Below are positions 34,576 to 42,697 of a stretch of DNA of 64,000 nt, piece by piece. The notes beneath the pieces are model-generated. The model searched no databases. It had not been told where the DNA came from and saw only the letters and a program-made list of their open reading frames with translations. Source of the DNA: Salinarchaeum sp. Harcht-Bsk1 (lineage in GTDB: Archaea; Halobacteriota; Halobacteria; Halobacteriales; Salinarchaeaceae); assembly GCF_000403645.1 (NCBI RefSeq), contig NC_021313.1, positions 2,437,014-2,501,013 on the forward strand. The letters are read 5' to 3'. A program made the position numbers and the translations under genes. Position 1 is the first letter of the stretch, and each line of letters begins with the position of its first letter.

Positions 34576-35610
34576 ATGTACGTCCCAGGCGACCGCACGC
34601 TCGACGTCCCCGAGGACGCCGAGATCGTCTACGCGAGCTGTACGAGGCCGGGGCACGAGGTGCTCGAGACGTTGCTCGAGTACGACGCTCCCATCACGGA
34701 GATCGTCTCGATCACGCCGGAGATGGCGCGGCGCGGCAGCTCCTCGAAGTACCGGTCCTTCGCCGAGACCGCCGACGCCCACGACCTGCCGATCTACTAC
34801 CCGCAGGAGTACGGCATGGACGACCCGGCAGACCTCGATCACTTCCAGTCGATCGACGCGGACGTCATGATCGTCAACGGCTGGCAGCGCCTCGTGCCGG
34901 GCGAGATCCTCGAGACGTTCGAATACGGCGCCCTCGGCAACCACGGCAGCGCGTTCGGACTGCCGCGTGGCCGCGGTCGCTCGCCCCTGAACTGGTCGTT
35001 GATCGAGGACCTCGACCGCTTCCTGCTCTCGATCATCCAGCTGGATCCCGGCCCCGACTCCGGTGAGGTGGTGGCGACGAAGAAGTTCGACCTCACCACA
35101 TACGACGACATTCAGACGCTCTACCACAAGGTGACCATGGCGATCGAGGAGATGCTGTTCGATAGCCTCGGGCCGGTGCTCCGCGAGGAGATCGAGTACG
35201 GCGAGCAACGCGGCGAGGTGACCTACTATCCCAAACGCAACCCCGAGGACGGTGCGATTCACTGGGGGAACACCACGCGGGACATCTACGACCTCGTCCG
35301 GGCGGTGACCGATCCCTACCCGGGCGCGTTCACCCTCGACGACGGCACGCGCGTGGACATCTGGGAGGCGATCCCCTTTTCCGACGACTTCGCGTTCGGC
35401 GTCGAACCGGGCACCATCGTCGAGACGTTCGAGGCCGGCGACTTCGTCGTCGCGACGCCCGACGGGACCCTGCTCGTCCGCGAGTGGGACGCGGAGGACT
35501 GGGCACCCGAACCGGGCGTCCAGTTCGAGTCCCGCGGCGAACACGACCGCGTCGACCGATACGAACACCGCAACCACCTCACTGGATCGGGGGCGCCAGA
35601 TGACGTCTGA
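34576..35610 (+). CDS. Methionyl-tRNA formyltransferase-like sugar N-formyltransferase
   Basis: The ATG at 34576 gives 344 residues; a GTG at 34483 would add 31. The formyltransferase fold shows EIVYASCTRPGHEVLETLLE, IDADVMIVNGWQRLVPGEIL and the catalytic-type Asn-His pair in ALGNHGSAFGLPRGRGRSPL, followed by DPGPDSGEVVATKKF (Asp). It would move a formyl group from N10-formyl-tetrahydrofolate to an amine. Its setting in a glycan locus suggests an N-formyl amino sugar as product rather than initiator tRNA, which archaea do not formylate. The end overlaps the next deacetylase by 11 bases. Confidence 0.78.
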   Translation: MYVPGDRTLDVPEDAEIVYASCTRPGHEVLETLLEYDAPITEIVSITPEMARRGSSSKYRSFAETADAHDLPIYYPQEYGMDDPADLDHFQSIDADVMIVNGWQRLVPGEILETFEYGALGNHGSAFGLPRGRGRSPLNWSLIEDLDRFLLSIIQLDPGPDSGEVVATKKFDLTTYDDIQTLYHKVTMAIEEMLFDSLGPVLREEIEYGEQRGEVTYYPKRNPEDGAIHWGNTTRDIYDLVRAVTDPYPGAFTLDDGTRVDIWEAIPFSDDFAFGVEPGTIVETFEAGDFVVATPDGTLLVREWDAEDWAPEPGVQFESRGEHDRVDRYEHRNHLTGSGAPDDV

Positions 35611-36433
35611 GGACGGCGAGCGGGACGGCCGTGCCGACCCCGCAATCGCGACCGCATCGACGGCACGGTCGATCGATTCGGACAGGGGGACCGCCGACCC
35701 CTGGAGCCAGGCCCCGGACGACGCCGCCGGCATCCCCTACGAACTCGACGTCTACGCTGGCCTGCTCGAAACGCTCCTCGCTCGCGGGTACGAGTTCGTC
35801 GGCTTCGACGGGGCGATCGAGGACGGACAGATCGCGCTCCGACACGACGTCGACCTCTCCCTGTCCCGCGCCGCGGAGATGGCTCGCGTCGAGGCCGCCC
35901 TCGGTATCGAATCGACGTACTGTCTGCAGGTGACCGCACCGCTGTACGACCTGCTCGTTCCGGAGAACCGCCGTCACGTCCGGACGATCGTCGAGGCAGG
36001 CCACGACGTCGGCCTGCATTTCGATCCCCACTACTACTGGGAGTCGGAACCGGTCGTCGACGACCTCGAGCTACGAGTCCTCGACGACCGTTCCGCGCTC
36101 TCGCGGGTCATCGCCGACGACTTCCACCGGAGCGTATCGGTCGTGGCGACGTCGATCCACCAGCCTCCGAACTGGGCGCTGGGGGCGACGTTCGAGGCCT
36201 TCCAGAGCACCTACGAGCCGCGGTACTTCCTCGACGTAGAGTACGTCTCTGACTCTGCGGGGAAGTGGCGCGTTCAACGACCCTTCGAGGACGAGGTGCC
36301 CGACGCGATGCAGCTCCTCGTCCATCCTGGTCTCTGGCACCGTGAGGATCACTCGCTCGCTGCAATCCTCGAGGACCACCGCGAGCAGTGCCGGGAGCGA
36401 ATCGATCGGTACGTCGGCGCCTTCGGTGGGTAA
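35600..36433 (+). CDS. Polysaccharide deacetylase-like protein
   Basis: The 277-residue protein has ~45 disordered N-terminal residues. A NodB-like core follows: IALRHDVDLSLSRAAEMARV (Asp pair), VEAGHDVGLHFDPHYYW (metal His) and AMQLLVHPGLWH. It overlaps the formyltransferase gene by 11 bases and so is co-transcribed. It would deacetylate the same glycan or its precursor. Confidence 0.82.
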   Translation: MTSEDGERDGRADPAIATASTARSIDSDRGTADPWSQAPDDAAGIPYELDVYAGLLETLLARGYEFVGFDGAIEDGQIALRHDVDLSLSRAAEMARVEAALGIESTYCLQVTAPLYDLLVPENRRHVRTIVEAGHDVGLHFDPHYYWESEPVVDDLELRVLDDRSALSRVIADDFHRSVSVVATSIHQPPNWALGATFEAFQSTYEPRYFLDVEYVSDSAGKWRVQRPFEDEVPDAMQLLVHPGLWHREDHSLAAILEDHREQCRERIDRYVGAFGG

Positions 36434-36438
36434 ATCGC

Positions 36439-36451
36439 TTCATTACAATGC
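36439..36451 (+). promoter_or_regulatory. TRTAACAA-like motif before the epimerase
   Basis: TTCATTACAATGC lies ~32 bases before the ATG at 36477. It differs from the consensus at one position (TTACAAT). Confidence 0.4.
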
Positions 36452-36476
36452 CCGTGGGGCGGTCGAGTGTCGGCAG

Positions 36477-37499
36477 ATGACCGACGACCCCGGCCGACCC
36501 GACGGCGGATCCGTCGAACTCGATCCCGCACCGGAGCCCGACGACGCAGCAGCCGTCGTGGCGGACGTGACAGGTGAACCCATTCGCGTTCCAGACCTCG
36601 GCTCGGTGCTCGTCACCGGGGGTGGCGGCTTCATCGGCAGCCACCTCGTCGACGCGCTCGCTCGACACAACGACGTTCGCGTGTTGGACCGGTTCGACGC
36701 CGGTAGCGAGGCGGGGCTCCCGGAGACAGTGACCACGATCGAGGGCGACGTTCGTGACCGAGAGCTGCTCTCCGAGGTGGTGACCGACGTCGACGTGATC
36801 GTCCACCTGGCAGCCCAGGTCAGCGTCGAGGACTCGCTCGACGATCCCCAGCGAAGTAGCGAGACCAACGTCGCCGCGACGTTGGACGTGCTCGAACTCG
36901 CCCGTCGTGAAGACGCCCGCGTGGTGCTCGCCTCGAGCGCCGCCATCTACGGCGATCCCGCCTCGATTCCGATCCACGAGACCGATCCGAAGCGACCCGA
37001 GTCGCCGTACGGCGTCGACAAACTCGCCGCGGACAACTACGCCAGGGTCTACGACGCCCGATTCGACGTCCCGGTCGTCGTCCTGCGGTACTTCAACGTC
37101 TACGGTGCCGACGCGAACGCCGGCGTGATCCGGGCCTTCATGGAACGCGTCGATGCCGGTGAATCGCTGGTGATCCACGGTGACGGCGAGCAGACCCGTG
37201 ACTTCGTCCACGTCGACGACGTCGTCCGTGCCACGATCGCTGCGGCCACGACGCCACACACCGGGCGAGCCTATAACGTCGGCACTGGCGAGCGAGTGTC
37301 GATCGCCGAACTGGCCCATCGCGTCGTCGACGCTGTAGACGACGATCTGCCGATCGAATACGCCCCGCCGCGTGACGGCGACGTCGATCACAGTCTCGCC
37401 GCGATCGATCGTGCACGATCGTGGCTGGGGTTCGAGCCGCGGGTTGATCTCGAGACCGGGATCGAAGCGACGCTCTCGACGGCCCACGAACACCACTGA
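36477..37499 (+). CDS. NAD-dependent nucleotide-sugar epimerase/dehydratase (GalE-like)
   Basis: ATG 36477 gives 340 residues: ~40 disordered acidic residues, then the extended SDR core. It has VLVTGGGGFIGSHLVDALAR (NAD), VVLASSAAIYGDP (catalytic Ser), SPYGVDKLAADNYARVYD (YxxxK), RYFNVYGADANAGV and GDGEQTRDFVHVDDVV. It probably epimerises C4 of a UDP-sugar such as UDP-GlcNAc or UDP-glucose. It closes the + strand glycan run. Confidence 0.88.
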   Translation: MTDDPGRPDGGSVELDPAPEPDDAAAVVADVTGEPIRVPDLGSVLVTGGGGFIGSHLVDALARHNDVRVLDRFDAGSEAGLPETVTTIEGDVRDRELLSEVVTDVDVIVHLAAQVSVEDSLDDPQRSSETNVAATLDVLELARREDARVVLASSAAIYGDPASIPIHETDPKRPESPYGVDKLAADNYARVYDARFDVPVVVLRYFNVYGADANAGVIRAFMERVDAGESLVIHGDGEQTRDFVHVDDVVRATIAAATTPHTGRAYNVGTGERVSIAELAHRVVDAVDDDLPIEYAPPRDGDVDHSLAAIDRARSWLGFEPRVDLETGIEATLSTAHEHH

Positions 37500-38448
37500 T
37501 CACGGCGGATCGGCCGTCCTGCGGTGCTCGATAGCACTCCCTTCGACCGCCCAGACGCTACGTTCCCATTCACGCTTCCTCGGTCGACCGGTGTCACTTT
37601 CGCCACCTCGGTCGACCAGTGTCGCTTTCGCCACCTCGGTCGACCAGTGTCGCTTTCGCCACCTCGGTCGACCAGTGTCACTTTCGCCCCCGGTCGAGCA
37701 GCTTTACTCTCTACCTGATCGAGCTGCCTCTTTCGGAGCTTCGACCTCGCCGCACCGAACCTGGAGCTTCGCCGGCGCGAGCTAGCTATCGCCGTCACCG
37801 AACTCCGCGCGTGATCTCCGCAATGGCCAACGGCCACGGTCGCACTGCAATGCCGTATCGATTGTCGACGGGTAGCAGTATCCACTCGTGCCCGATCAGT
37901 TGCAGTTCCGAGCGATCGAGACGCTCGTCGCTCCGGTATCCACTTGCTACACCCCCACACCCCTTCTCCACCCAGAATTTCATCTGGAGATTGTTCGACC
38001 GCATCGATCGCCGAGTGGTAGGACCGATCGATAACCAGAAACTACTGCCAACAGGCGGGCCGAAGCGGCGAATATCGCCAGAGCAACAGTAGTTGGGTTG
38101 TATTTAGTTTCACGGGATCGGTGCCATTTTCCATTACTGTCCTAGGGCCAGTAGGATCTATTTACAGCCAGTAGGCCAGATGAACAGTACGGGGCATTAA
38201 TACAGGTTGGTGGTATTGAGACTACCGCCACGGGTGGTATGTGCAATGTTACAACGACGTCATCGGTGCTCCGGGCTACAACGGCTCGTTGCTGCCGGAA
38301 ACGGCCAGCGACCTCCGTCCCAGACGCGTCCACTCCGGGTACGCGCACGCACTGGGGTCGGCTCGACGGGGACTCCGTCCTCCCGAAGGGGCCGGCTTGC
38401 AGTTGAAACGACCCTCCCTACTCGCAGTTACCGATACCAGTGTCCATC
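37500..38448. other. 949-base gene-poor stretch
   Basis: Apart from the 28-bp tandem repeat at 37579-37690 I find no supported gene. A 69-codon minus-strand frame at 37795-38004 (ending ...LLPVDNRYGIAVRPWPLAI...) could be a small protein or remnant but has no clear upstream signal. The 38090-38230 interval is AT-richer (TGTATTTAGTTTC, GGGCATTAATACAGG) and probably holds the promoter for the DUF7344 gene at 38449. Confidence 0.5.
37579..37690. repeat. 28-bp tandem repeat, four copies
   Basis: Four consecutive 28-base units start CTCGGTCGACC and end CTTTCGCC at 37579, 37607, 37635 and 37663, with one or two substitutions each. There are no spacers, so this is a minisatellite and not CRISPR. 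It follows the epimerase gene by ~80 bases. Confidence 0.9.
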
Positions 38449-39039
38449 ATGAGTTCGACCGCGTCCGAGTCGGAGCCGATCGATCCAGACGAGCAGCTGA
38501 CCACGTCGGACGACGACCATGCCGGCACGGCGGAGCAGGGAGAACCGGAGCCGCTCTCCCTCGACGTCGTATACGATATCCTAAAGAACACGCGACGGCG
38601 ACGCGTCCTCCACCTCCTCTACGAAGACGAGGAGGGAACGACGCTCGGCGACCTCGCCGAGCGCATCGCCGCCGTAGAGAACGACAAACCCCGCTCCCAG
38701 CTCGACGCCCAGGAGCGGAAGCGAGTGTATGTGGGTCTCTACCAGTGTCACCTCCCACGCATGGACGACGCGGGCGTCGTCGACTTCGACGGTGACCGAG
38801 GCACGGTGGAACTCGGCACGCACGCCGAGCAAGTGTACGGTCACCTCGTCTCCGCGGAAGACGACTCCGAATCGCGTGACTGGTCCACGTACTACGGGCT
38901 GTACGGCATCGGCGGCGTCCTGGCCGGACTCGCTCTTGGCTGGACTGCCCCGATGGCCGCACAGCTATTCGTCGTCGGTCTGCTCGTCGCCGGCGCCGTC
39001 GTACTCGCTGGAGTACACCTCCTCGCGGAGCGGCCCTGA
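38449..39039 (+). CDS. DUF7344-type winged-helix protein with membrane segments
   Basis: From ATG 38449 (an ATG at 38440 is also possible) the product is 196 residues: an acidic N-terminus, then the DUF7344 core (VVYDILKNTRRRRVLHLLYE, DAQERKRVYVGLYQCHLPRM, DDAGVVDFDGDRGTVELGTH) and two C-terminal hydrophobic helices (GIGGVLAGLALGW, LFVVGLLVAGAVVLAGVHLL). It is a paralogue of the gene at 16898-17437. The pair bracket the main glycan locus and are probably membrane-bound regulators. Confidence 0.8.
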   Translation: MSSTASESEPIDPDEQLTTSDDDHAGTAEQGEPEPLSLDVVYDILKNTRRRRVLHLLYEDEEGTTLGDLAERIAAVENDKPRSQLDAQERKRVYVGLYQCHLPRMDDAGVVDFDGDRGTVELGTHAEQVYGHLVSAEDDSESRDWSTYYGLYGIGGVLAGLALGWTAPMAAQLFVVGLLVAGAVVLAGVHLLAERP

Positions 39040-39429
39040 CCACACGAGGTCCCCGCTCGGCAGTCCGAGGACGCGATTCCGGCCGGCGGAACCGACGGAG
39101 CGGTCCCCGTTCGGCGGTTTTGTCCCGCCACCCCGCTCGGTGGTTCGGTCCCCGTCACCTTGCCCGGTGGTTCGGTCCCCGCCATCGTCCGCAGCGGCTC
39201 GACGTCGTCACCCCGCACGGCGATCGGACCCCGCCGCCGTCTCGCGCTCCGCTTTTCGCTTCGATCAGTGACTCGCGTTCACCACGCTGCCAGCCGACTC
39301 GGGATCTTCGCCACGTGGCAGCGCCTCGGTCCGGTAGCGAGGTGCTATCGGGATACCGGCTGTCGGTGGCAGGACCCCGTAGCAATCGGTTAGGTGCACC
39401 AGCACTCGGCACCGATCTGGCAAACGACT

Positions 39430-39441
39430 CTATAACAATTC
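39430..39441 (+). promoter_or_regulatory. TRTAACAA-type motif upstream of glmS
   Basis: CTATAACAATTC lies ~125 bases before the glmS ATG, and ~75 bases before a short upstream ORF (ATG 39508). Confidence 0.5.
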
Positions 39442-39507
39442 GGGGTCCGCGTTACGCTTTGCGCGTTCCGATCGGGCCGGTGTACCGGCCTGCGGACCCA
39501 TTCCACG

Positions 39508-39558
39508 ATGATCACGAACCCGTTTCCCCCGACGACTCCGGCTATGGAGGTGCCCTGA
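39508..39558 (+). other. Possible 16-codon upstream ORF before glmS
   Basis: ATG 39508 opens a short frame (MITNPFPPTTPAMEVP) ending TGA two bases before the glmS ATG. The glmS Shine-Dalgarno lies inside it. It may couple or attenuate glmS translation, or be chance. Confidence 0.2.
39547..39553 (+). promoter_or_regulatory. Strong ribosome-binding site of glmS
   Basis: GGAGGTG lies seven bases before ATG 39561. A full anti-SD match is uncommon in haloarchaea, where many transcripts are leaderless, and it fits a leadered glmS mRNA. Confidence 0.6.
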
Positions 39559-39560
39559 CC

Positions 39561-41378
39561 ATGTGCGGGATCACCGCGCGCACCGGACGCGACGACGCCG
39601 TCGACGACCTGCTCGACGGTCTCCAGAATCTCGAGTATCGCGGCTACGACTCCGCCGGCATCGCCCTCCAGAATGGCCACGGTATCGAGGTCTTCAAGCA
39701 GGCGGGCGAGACGAGCGACCTCGACGCCGACGTCCGCCGCCGCACGCCCAGCGGGAAGATCGGCATCGGCCACACCCGCTGGTCGACCCACGGCCCCCCG
39801 ACCGACGAGAACGCCCATCCCCACACCTGCTGTACGGGCGACGTGGCGGTCGTACACAACGGGATCATCGAGAACCACGAGGAACTCCGGACGGAGCTGG
39901 TCGCAGCCGGCCACACCTTCTCCAGCGACACCGACACGGAGGTCGTTCCGCACCTGATCGAGGAACGCCTGGCGGCCGGCGACGGTCCCGAAGCTGCGTT
40001 CCGGGCCGCCATCGACCGGCTCCGCGGCAGCTACGCGATCGTGGCGATGGTCGCCGGGCGCGACGCGGTCTACGCGACGCGGTCCGGTTCCCCGCTGGTG
40101 CTCGGCATCGCCGACGACGGCTACTTCCTCGCGAGCGACGTGCCGGCGTTCCTCGAGCACACGGACCGCGTCGTCTACCTCGAGGACGGCGACGTCGCGA
40201 CGGTGACGGCCTCGACGCACACGGTAACGGACGTCGACGGGTCGATGGTCGTCAGGCCGCCCGAGTCCGTGGACTGGAACGCCGAGGACGCCGAGAAGCG
40301 CGGCTACGACCACTACATGCTCAAGGAGATCGACGAGCAGCCCGGCGCGATCGAGCGGGCCATCGAGGGTCGCATCGACGCCGAGTGCGGCGCCGTCGAA
40401 CTGGAGGCCTTTCCCCCCGGTAGCTTCTCGGACGTCGAGCGGGTCCAGCTCGTCGCCTGTGGCACCTCCTATCACGCCGCGGCCTACGCCCAGCGGCTGC
40501 TCGCTCACCGCGGGATCCCAGCGACGGCCCACCGCGCCGGCGAGTACGCCGAAACCGCTGCGACCCTCGAACCCGGAACGCTGGTCATCGGCGTCAGCCA
40601 GAGCGGTGAGACCGCCGACACGCTCCAGTCGCTCCGCCGGATCGCCGACGCGGACGTCCGGACGCTCGCTGTCACGAACGTCGTCGGCTCGACGATCGCT
40701 CGCGAGACCGACGACGCGCTGTTCATCCGCGCGGGGCCGGAGATCGGCGTCGCCGCGACGAAGACGTTTAGCTCGCAGGTCGCGACCCTTCTCCTCCTCG
40801 CCGAGCGACTTGCCGCCGACGTGGAGGGTGCCGGAAGCGACGACACCGAAGCTGTCCTCGCGGCGCTCCAGGCGCTCCCCGACCAGTTACGGACGGTCGT
40901 CGATAGCTCGGACGCCCGGCAGATCGCCCGTCGCGCAGACGGTCGCACGTCCCACTTCTTCATCGGACGGGACGTCGCCCATCCCGTCGCCCTCGAAGGC
41001 GCGCTGAAGTTCAAGGAGATCACGTACGAGCACGCCGAGGGCTTCGCCGCCGCTCAGCTCAAACACGGGCCGCTGGCACTCGTCACCCCCGACACCGCGG
41101 TCGTCGCGGTGTTCACGGGCCGGCACGACGAGAAGACGCTCGCGAACGTTCGGGAGGTCCAGGCTCGCGACGCCCCGGTAGTCGCGATCGCGAGCGAGGA
41201 AACCCACAGCGTGGTCGAAACGGCCGACGAACTGCTCCCGATCCCGGACACGGAGCCGGAACTCGCCGGGCTGCTTGCGAACGTGCAGCTCCAGTTGCTC
41301 TCGTACCACGTCGCCGCCCTGCTCGATCGGCCGATCGACAAGCCTCGTAACCTCGCGAAGAGCGTCACCGTCGAGTGA
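39561..41378 (+). CDS. glmS: Glutamine-fructose-6-phosphate transaminase (isomerising)
   Basis: The 605-residue enzyme starts MCGITART, which fixes the start because Cys2 is the glutaminase nucleophile. The glutaminase domain has NLEYRGYDSAGIAL, HTRWSTHGPPTDENAHPH and VVHNGIIENHEELR. The two SIS isomerase domains carry LVACGTSYHAAAYAQRLLAH, VSQSGETADTL and the C-terminal DKPRNLAKSVTVE. It makes glucosamine-6-phosphate from fructose-6-phosphate and glutamine, feeding the GlmM and GlmU-like enzymes encoded at 47-50 kb. Confidence 0.96.
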   Translation: MCGITARTGRDDAVDDLLDGLQNLEYRGYDSAGIALQNGHGIEVFKQAGETSDLDADVRRRTPSGKIGIGHTRWSTHGPPTDENAHPHTCCTGDVAVVHNGIIENHEELRTELVAAGHTFSSDTDTEVVPHLIEERLAAGDGPEAAFRAAIDRLRGSYAIVAMVAGRDAVYATRSGSPLVLGIADDGYFLASDVPAFLEHTDRVVYLEDGDVATVTASTHTVTDVDGSMVVRPPESVDWNAEDAEKRGYDHYMLKEIDEQPGAIERAIEGRIDAECGAVELEAFPPGSFSDVERVQLVACGTSYHAAAYAQRLLAHRGIPATAHRAGEYAETAATLEPGTLVIGVSQSGETADTLQSLRRIADADVRTLAVTNVVGSTIARETDDALFIRAGPEIGVAATKTFSSQVATLLLLAERLAADVEGAGSDDTEAVLAALQALPDQLRTVVDSSDARQIARRADGRTSHFFIGRDVAHPVALEGALKFKEITYEHAEGFAAAQLKHGPLALVTPDTAVVAVFTGRHDEKTLANVREVQARDAPVVAIASEETHSVVETADELLPIPDTEPELAGLLANVQLQLLSYHVAALLDRPIDKPRNLAKSVTVE

Positions 41379-41443
41379 CGGCGGTCACACAATCCGTTCT
41401 GTTTGGTCACCGACTGCCGACGCTCTGAGCATCGTGACGCAAC

Positions 41444-41803
41444 TCAGGCCATCGCGATGACGCCCACGTTGTAGGTCGCCGCCGCGAAGGAGAGGCCGAT
41501 CGCCGGCAGGTAGCCGACCTCCACGACGACCCGTTCGCTCAACTGGAGTTCTCCCGGCCCGTCGTCGCTGGCCACCAGCGCGACCCCTATCTCGACGGTA
41601 AGGAGCACTATCGCGATCGAGATGACGTTGGCGACGAGCATCCCCTCGGTGCGACCGAGATCTTCCATCAACGCGGCCACGACGGCGTTTCGTTCGTAGA
41701 TGCCGGCAATACGGAGTCCATACAGGGTCGTCACGGTGTCGGCGAGTCGTCCGACGACCAGCGGCAGGGCGTACGGGGCGTGACGGTCGAGCAGCCGTGA
41801 CAC
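41444..41803 (-). CDS. Small membrane protein (DUF5658-like)
   Basis: This 119-residue protein has about three hydrophobic helices (ALPLVVGRLADTVTTLYGL, MLVANVISIAIVLLTVEIGV, YLPAIGLSFAAATYNVGVIA). The phrase ERNAVVAALMEDLGR is the conserved loop seen in the DUF5658 family. Function is unknown. A TRTAACGA motif at 41835-41849 lies ~40 bases upstream. It is convergent with glmS. Confidence 0.7.
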   Translation of the reverse strand: MSRLLDRHAPYALPLVVGRLADTVTTLYGLRIAGIYERNAVVAALMEDLGRTEGMLVANVISIAIVLLTVEIGVALVASDDGPGELQLSERVVVEVGYLPAIGLSFAAATYNVGVIAMA

Positions 41804-41834
41804 GAGGAATCGCGAGAAAGTCCGGCCGGCGCTA

Positions 41835-41849
41835 CCTTCGTTACGAACC
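41835..41849 (-). promoter_or_regulatory. TRTAACAA-like motif upstream of the DUF5658-like gene
   Basis: The minus strand reads GGTTCGTAACGAAGG, one mismatch to the consensus, ~40 bases before the start at 41803. It is also a palindrome (TTCGTAACGAA). Confidence 0.35.
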
Positions 41850-42034
41850 GGTTGTCGAGTGGTATCAACTGGTATTCCGTCCAGCTTGGTCTAGTAACCA
41901 CCGCCAACCGGCCAGGTACGCACCATACCGTGGGCGGGTAACCGTGTGCCGAACCGCCGGTAATTCGGCCGTAGCGTACCGTTCGGTCCGGGAAGTACTG
42001 CATAACGAAAGACCACCATCCCCACCGAACTGCC

Positions 42035-42226
42035 ATGTCCCAGCCAGACGACCCCTCGGAGGGGCGATGCCAGCGGTGTGGTACCTCGGTGAGCACGCGG
42101 TTCCGCAAGGTCTTCGGCGGCAACGACGCCACGGTCCACGGCTGCGTGGAGTGCATGACGCTCTCGGAGCTCTGTGAGGGACAGGCTGCCGCCCACGACG
42201 AGGCGGGCGCACCAGTCGTCGAGTGA
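42035..42226 (+). CDS. Small zinc-ribbon protein
   Basis: The 63-residue protein has two CxxC knuckles (GRCQRCGTSVSTRFRKVFGG ... HGCVECMTLSELCEG), a typical haloarchaeal small zinc-finger protein. Such proteins are abundant in haloarchaea and mostly unstudied; roles in regulation are suspected. It stands alone on the + strand. Confidence 0.75.
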   Translation: MSQPDDPSEGRCQRCGTSVSTRFRKVFGGNDATVHGCVECMTLSELCEGQAAAHDEAGAPVVE

Positions 42227-42697
42227 CTGGCCGCCGGTGGATCGACGCACTGCTCCCCGAGCGCGTACGCCCGTCGCTGGTCGCTCCGATCGATTCACTC
42301 CTGGCACCGATCGGACGACCGACGACGAACTGACGTGAATTCCTGCCGGCTGAACCGACGTTCACGCCACGAGCGGCAGTCCCCTCCCGAGCAGCGCTCC
42401 CGCCCACAGTAGCACGCTTGTCCAGAACTCCCCCCGAGATCTCTTCCTGGATACCCCCAGGATCTGTACTCCCGCCGAGATCGTCACGATCGCGCCGTTC
42501 GATCGCCACGCGCTCGTCACCCCCTGACGCCCGTCGTCGTGGAATCGGTAATCGCTGACTGGCGACGCGAGTCGGTCTCTGTGGTTCGAGGGACGCCAGG
42601 GCCGTAGCTTCGCGGTTCAGCCCCGACCACGAGAAGTCGCTCCCGTCGATGGAACCGATACGAGGCGGAGGACGTTCGACGGATCGACGCGGCGTCG
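42227..42697. other. Gap of ~470 bases holding one likely small gene
   Basis: Apart from the 52-codon minus-strand frame at 42362-42520 I see no further gene or repeat here. Confidence 0.4.
42362..42520 (-). CDS. Possible 52-residue membrane protein
   Basis: GTG at 42518-42520 opens 52 codons ending TGA at 42362-42364. The product (MTSAWRSNGAIVTISAGVQI ... WTSVLLWAGALLGRGLPLVA) has a basic middle and hydrophobic ends. About four-fifths of codons end in G or C, as in true genes of this genome. It is too short for most gene callers. Family unknown; chance coding cannot be excluded. Confidence 0.4.
   Translation of the reverse strand: MTSAWRSNGAIVTISAGVQILGVSRKRSRGEFWTSVLLWAGALLGRGLPLVA

Larger units (their letters stand above)
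39040..39560. other. 521-base leader region of glmS
   Basis: There is no full gene. It holds about three 27-bp degenerate units (GCTCGGTGGTTCGGTCCCCG at ~39134, variants at ~39105 and ~39160), the TRTAACAA motif at 39430, a 16-codon upstream ORF and the glmS ribosome-binding site. Confidence 0.55.

Noticed and set aside
37579-37690. Regular 28-bp repeats suggesting a CRISPR array
   Set aside because: The units are directly adjacent without unique spacers, and no cas gene is in the window.
37795-38004. 69-codon minus-strand frame as a gene
   Set aside because: Plausible residue pattern but weak codon bias, no promoter and no family; kept only as a remark.
39561-41378. A glmS-type ribozyme in the leader
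   Set aside because: The leader shows no recognisable core of that bacterial ribozyme; only an upstream ORF and Shine-Dalgarno are visible.
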